Positions 60,092 through 64,000 of a DNA stretch of 64,000 bases are shown here, in pieces. Source of the stretch: JAPLKX01 sp035530195 (GTDB taxonomy: Bacteria; Hydrogenedentota; Hydrogenedentia; Hydrogenedentales; SLHB01); the NCBI GenBank assembly GCA_035530195.1, contig DATKVG010000128.1:1-64000 (forward strand), written 5' to 3'. Positions within the stretch are counted from its first letter, which is position 1. Every line of letters begins with the position of its first letter. The notes beneath the pieces were generated by a model. That model saw only the letters and a program-made list of their open reading frames with translations. It had not been told where the DNA came from and did not search any database. The position numbers and the translations under genes are program-made.

Positions 60092-60151
60092 TTTGGGTGA
60101 ACCTATTTGCCGGCGCTGACGCGCCGTATGCGCCGGCCTACTGGGCCGCGC

Positions 60152-62278
60152 CTATTGGGCCGAGCCGGGTTCGGTGGTGAGGATGATGCGTTGCCGGGTG
60201 AGGTTTGCGCGTGCTTCGTGGCACTTTTTGTAGTCGGCGTATGCGTCGCGCGGGGCGGACTGGACTTTTAGCTGGTAGGCGTCGGTGAACTCGATGGTTT
60301 GGCCGTTGGGTGTGAGCGTCGCCTCGTAGGATGCGGGGCCGGAATCGAATTTGACGCTGTCGGGGATTGCGTAGGGTTTGAGGCCGTCGGGCAGGCGGAT
60401 GACGCCCGAGGTGGTTTCGCTGACGATCTGGCTCCAGAACAGGTCGAACTCGCGCGTGGGCCTGCCGACGTCGCCCGCGTCGTACGTGACCCCGGGGATG
60501 TTCAGCAGCAGCAGGTCGCCCGCTTTTACGGCAAACCCCGGAATCGTTATCTCTAAAGTGATGGCCGGCGTGACCTTGAGGTCGGTGAAATCGGTGCAGG
60601 TGAAGTTATCGAGTACGGCGGCGTGGTGGAGGCTCGAAGCGATCTGCTGCAACTGGTTGCGGAGTTGCTGCTGGTCGAGGCTTTTCATCCCGCGCATCCA
60701 GGCGCCGGTGTTTCCCTCGCCGGTGTAGGCCACTTTCAGTTCGAGCGTGCCGTCCGGCTCGAGCGTCGAGTCGAACGTGGTGGCGATTTTCTCCTGGTCG
60801 AGCGATGAAATCTGCGTGTTGGCTACTGTTGCCGGTTGAGCCGAATCGGCGCGCGCGGGCGCGATCACGAGCGCGGGGCTGTTCTGGATGCCCGCGGGCA
60901 GCGTCCCGTACGGGATCAGATCGCTGGCCGCGTTGGTGAATGTCTTTTCGCCGCCCAGATAGACGGCCGACCGGTCAAAAGCACGGATGGACGCCGCTTC
61001 CTGGCAAAGCGGGCCGGCGTTGCGGCTTCGCACGAGGGCAAACACTGCGGGCACGCCGGCCGCCTCGAGCATTTTACAGTAGAGGAAATTCTTGTCGAGC
61101 TCGTTGGCCATGCCCCTGCGCACGGTTTCATCGGGCGAGTGCGGCACGACGCGGTAGTTCTTGTGCGGCACCGGCAGCGTGCGGATCGAGCGGGCGATGA
61201 AATCGTGGATGGCCTGCGGCCCGCCTTGCGCCGCCAGCTCGACCGCCTTGGCTTTGACGGCTTCCGACAGCGGCGCTACGCCGTCGAGCGCCCGCCCGTA
61301 ATCGCGCACGATGTCGTCCCACGTCTTGGCTTCGGCGAGCGTGACAGTCGAGGCGAAACTGGTCACCGGCGGCATCAGCGGCTCGCGCAATATGCCTGGC
61401 TGCGGCGCCGAAAGCGTGTACGTGAAACGGACGATGCCGTCTTTTACTTCGCGGGCCTCCTCGATGGGCGCCGACTCGACCGCGTGCACGTTTCGCGCGA
61501 GTTCGGCCTCGCGCGCGGCCGGGATCAGGACAACGACTTCTTTGCGCAAGAGGGGCGCTTCGTAGCGGAACACTTCGTATGTGTAGAACGGTTCGAGCGA
61601 GGTCTCGCGCGTCCGGACAATCGTGTATTGGACATCCAGGATGCACCAGGGCGCGGGCTCTTTTGCGGCAAACCGGTACCGGGCGAGCCGGCGGTAATCG
61701 GGCAGCGAGGCGTACACGGACTCGTTCTTGACAGCCGCGTCGGACAGGTGCAGCACACGGCCTTCCGGCGTGACGGTGAGTGCGAAATCGATTTGGGGCT
61801 GATCGGTGTCTTCAAAATACGGCACCAAATGGGAGCCGGCATCCTCGCCGCGCTGCCGCAAAATCTTTGTAATCACCCGGTTGGTGTCTTTGACGACGCC
61901 GGGCGTGCAGAGGTCGATCGTGCGCCGCTCGAGTAGCGTGGCGGTCCCGTCGGCGGGAAAATCGGCCTCGGCCGGCTGGGACTCGAGGCACACCGTGAGG
62001 TCGGGGTCGGTGATTTGATCGGCCGCCTCGATTTCGTCGAACAGGCGCGCCCGCTGAAGCTGGATCTGGTTGACTTTCTCCTTTGGAAAGGTTTTCAGTT
62101 CGCCGCCGCGCAGCTCAAACACGACGCTGTCCTCGGTGATCTCGCGCAAGCGCCCCAGTTGCTGCTCGCCGTCGCGCAGGTAGAGGGTGTCGGCCGTGGC
62201 GGAGAGAGCGACAGCGTAGGCGCTAAGAGCGTAGGCGGCAAAAACGGCCGCGAAAAGTCTTGCGGAAAACGTTTTCAT
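60152..62278 (-). CDS. DUF3857/transglutaminase-like protein with lost catalytic Cys
   Basis: A 708-residue exported protein. Signal peptide MKTFSARLFAAVFAAYALSA. After an SLH-like LRDGEQQLGRLREITED segment comes a DUF3857 domain (residues 100-290), then a transglutaminase-like domain. Where active enzymes have GDC-x-DK-A, this one reads RRGMANELDKNFLYCKMLEA, so the catalytic Cys is missing or displaced. It is probably a non-catalytic partner of the intact paralog encoded upstream, whose stop lies 4 bases before this start. Confidence 0.8.
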   Translation of the reverse strand: MKTFSARLFAAVFAAYALSAYAVALSATADTLYLRDGEQQLGRLREITEDSVVFELRGGELKTFPKEKVNQIQLQRARLFDEIEAADQITDPDLTVCLESQPAEADFPADGTATLLERRTIDLCTPGVVKDTNRVITKILRQRGEDAGSHLVPYFEDTDQPQIDFALTVTPEGRVLHLSDAAVKNESVYASLPDYRRLARYRFAAKEPAPWCILDVQYTIVRTRETSLEPFYTYEVFRYEAPLLRKEVVVLIPAAREAELARNVHAVESAPIEEAREVKDGIVRFTYTLSAPQPGILREPLMPPVTSFASTVTLAEAKTWDDIVRDYGRALDGVAPLSEAVKAKAVELAAQGGPQAIHDFIARSIRTLPVPHKNYRVVPHSPDETVRRGMANELDKNFLYCKMLEAAGVPAVFALVRSRNAGPLCQEAASIRAFDRSAVYLGGEKTFTNAASDLIPYGTLPAGIQNSPALVIAPARADSAQPATVANTQISSLDQEKIATTFDSTLEPDGTLELKVAYTGEGNTGAWMRGMKSLDQQQLRNQLQQIASSLHHAAVLDNFTCTDFTDLKVTPAITLEITIPGFAVKAGDLLLLNIPGVTYDAGDVGRPTREFDLFWSQIVSETTSGVIRLPDGLKPYAIPDSVKFDSGPASYEATLTPNGQTIEFTDAYQLKVQSAPRDAYADYKKCHEARANLTRQRIILTTEPGSAQ

Positions 62279-62282
62279 ACGG

Positions 62283-64000
62283 TCAGCCCTTTTCGGTTAG
62301 GAAGATTTCTTTTTTGGAGAAAGCGGAGATGGACCGGAGCGCGTCGCGGTAGCCTGCGTAGTCCTTGACGGGTACGATCCGTTCAAGCCGCTGGAACGAT
62401 TCGCGGAACACCACGTGCCCGTCGCGCTCGTCGTATTTCGCCGAATAGTCGAGATACGGGTTCTTGATTTCGAGTGCCGGCGGCAGCCATTTCGCCTTGA
62501 AACCTTTGGGCATAGTGAGGTCGATTTCGAGAATCCGCTCCTCGGTCGTCATGTACTGGATGGGATACTTGCGCGATTCAAGCGAGACTTCGCCGTAATC
62601 TCTCTCGAGCGTCGGCATCGTGAGGTACATCACGCTGCCGGTGCGTATGGCGTGGCCCGGGAGCCGGTAATCGAGCGTCATCACGAGCGGCTCGCCGAGA
62701 TCCTCGAGCTTCGAGAGCGTGAAATCGTCGAGGAGGGCGCCCGGGCTGATCGAGTTGACGTATTGCGCCATCAGCATGGGCCTCGAGTCTTCACGCGCGC
62801 TTTTCCAGAACCCGCGCACGCCGGCCTCGACGCTGCCGTTGTATTCGGTCCTCGTTTTTACTTCAACATCGCCCTCGGGGCTGAGCTTGATGTTCAGGCG
62901 CGAGAGCCTGCGGTTGTCCGATGGCGCGGGGACTGGGATCTTCTTGATGTCGCCGCGGATCGCGTTGAGTGCGAAAATGCCGTGGTCGTCCATGCGGAAG
63001 TACGGGTACCGGTAATTCTGTGCGGTGGTGTCGAGGTAGAACGACCGGTCGCCGACGCAGACCTCGCTGATGCAATGGTTGCCGCTGAGCACTGGGATTT
63101 CGGTGATGGCGGTTCCGGCGTCGTTTGTTTGGACGATGAGGGGGAAGCTATCCACGCCGATGACTTTCAGCATCGTCGAGAACAGGATCGCCTTGTCGGT
63201 GCAGTCGCCATACCGGTTCTCGAAGGTTTCGTCGGCGGTGTGGCCGGAAAACCCGGCGCCCAGGCTGCCCTTGATTGAGATGTACCGCGTTTTCTCCTGC
63301 ACCCAATGATAGATGCGCGCTATTTTCTCATCGAGTGTGTCGGCCCCCTCGGTGATCTCCTTGACGGCCCCTTCGATCTGGGCCGTCGGAACCATCCTGG
63401 GCGTTTGAAGCTTGCTAAGCAGGTCGTAGACTTCCTCGTGCGACTTGAAGATCGAACTGTCCATCATGGGCACGATGTCTTCGGTGGGCGGCATCGCCGG
63501 CTCGGGCGTGATAGGCGGCATGTTTTCGAGCGTCCAGCAATAAGTCTTGATGCCGTCCTTTTCCTCGACCACCGGCTCGGCCAGCGCCGGGTCGGGGAAG
63601 TTGCGCGTCATGTAGTTGTACGTGGTCCCAGCGGGCACATATACCTTGACGCGGGAGAACAGCACGGGTTCGGCGCCCTGGAATTGAAACCCCGGGCTGA
63701 ACAGGCGCGGATCTTCCGGGTTGTAATAGTCATACTCGTACTCGTACTCGACGACCGAGCCCACTTCGACGCCCTGGACCACCCCCGAGAGCATTTTCAG
63801 GTGGGGGTTGAAAAACACCATCTCCTGCGTCGGGCTGGCCACCTTGATCTCGTCCGGCGACAGGGTCGAAACGGCCCCGTCGGGCGATACCGAGCGGGCG
63901 TAAAGGATTCTGGCCCTGCTGCGGCCTTCCGTAAACCCGATCGACACCTGCGCCCAGCCTTTTTGCTCCTCTTTCAAGACCAGCCCGGCGAAATGGTAGC
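62283..64000 (-). CDS. DUF3857/transglutaminase-like protein (5' end cut by window)
   Basis: At least 571 residues; the reading frame stays open to the window edge, so the true start lies outside. A DUF3857 domain (ARILYARSVSPDGAVSTLSP, VVEYEYEYDYYNPEDPRLFS) precedes an intact transglutaminase core: YISIKGSLGAGFSG, YGDCTDKAILFSTML (Cys), SGNHCISEV (His) and FYLDTTAQN (Asp). Such proteins are periplasmic and may crosslink or hydrolyse peptide bonds. It pairs with the downstream paralog lacking the Cys. Confidence 0.85.
   Translation of the reverse strand, partial: YHFAGLVLKEEQKGWAQVSIGFTEGRSRARILYARSVSPDGAVSTLSPDEIKVASPTQEMVFFNPHLKMLSGVVQGVEVGSVVEYEYEYDYYNPEDPRLFSPGFQFQGAEPVLFSRVKVYVPAGTTYNYMTRNFPDPALAEPVVEEKDGIKTYCWTLENMPPITPEPAMPPTEDIVPMMDSSIFKSHEEVYDLLSKLQTPRMVPTAQIEGAVKEITEGADTLDEKIARIYHWVQEKTRYISIKGSLGAGFSGHTADETFENRYGDCTDKAILFSTMLKVIGVDSFPLIVQTNDAGTAITEIPVLSGNHCISEVCVGDRSFYLDTTAQNYRYPYFRMDDHGIFALNAIRGDIKKIPVPAPSDNRRLSRLNIKLSPEGDVEVKTRTEYNGSVEAGVRGFWKSAREDSRPMLMAQYVNSISPGALLDDFTLSKLEDLGEPLVMTLDYRLPGHAIRTGSVMYLTMPTLERDYGEVSLESRKYPIQYMTTEERILEIDLTMPKGFKAKWLPPALEIKNPYLDYSAKYDERDGHVVFRESFQRLERIVPVKDYAGYRDALRSISAFSKKEIFLTEKG

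Overview
The window comes from a GC-rich bacterium with long intergenic spacers full of short palindromic and tandem repeats. Several traits point to a PVC/FCB-type lineage, with Candidatus Hydrogenedentota my best guess by inference. These are prepilin-like proteins of the H-X9-DG type, Tat-exported Gfo/Idh/MocA oxidoreductases, sialidase-like, DUF4091 and GH36 proteins, DUF362/DUF6599 proteins, and sigma factors fused to extracytoplasmic domains. No rRNA, CRISPR array, integrase or transposase was seen.

Layout. 0-4.3 kb: AraM-like dehydrogenase, GNAT, sialidase-like protein, AmrS-type radical SAM enzyme and a tiny Tat-signal protein. 4.4-9.1 kb: an ECF sigma operon whose second gene joins an anti-sigma zinc finger to a prepilin-like body. 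9.15-14.5 kb: a repeat-rich, partly AT-richer island with a MITE-like element, a lone PD-(D/E)XK nuclease and an M28 peptidase. 14.5-21.4 kb: sugar-type ABC permease and binding protein, Gfo/Idh/MocA oxidoreductase and DUF4091 protein. 21.4-36 kb: housekeeping genes (hisD-hisC, tpiA-secG-murA, dtxR-feoA-feoB, folC, ilvN, tRNA-Gln-prs-rplY-pth). 36.2-38 kb: DUF362 and DUF6599.

38.2-45.9 kb is the most unusual region. Four tiny genes, each with its own ribosome site, encode Cys-free peptides of 41-55 residues that share an M-(K/R)-H-hydrophobic-x-x-x-(S/T) N-terminus but have different bodies. A terminator follows. Then come two GNAT acyltransferases, a CPBP membrane protease, an ABC ATPase, an ABC-2 permease, a 639-residue fusion protein and a small membrane protein. 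The fusion protein joins an RRE/PqqD-like N-terminus, a radical SAM core without its CxxxCxxC cluster, a worn SPASM domain and a GNAT domain. A fifth peptide gene with the same N-terminus lies alone at 18.39 kb. I infer a peptide production, modification and export system in which acyl transfer may have replaced radical chemistry.

46-64 kb: cohesin-like anchored protein, response regulator, GH36 alpha-galactosidase, second Gfo/Idh/MocA protein, a decayed secreted-protein gene, two tandem paralogous ECF-TM-CnaB giant proteins sharing an upstream motif, and two DUF3857/transglutaminase-like proteins, the last cut by the window edge.

Repeat families named here. R1: paired GGTCGCGC/GGTCGAGC hairpins near gene ends. 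R2: GCGGGACGCCCGC palindromes. R3: gcgaaaagcggggacag units. R4: a 94-bp element at 18.5 and 47.2 kb. R5: a 33-bp palindrome. In addition there are imperfect tandem tracts with 7-bp or 9-bp periods.
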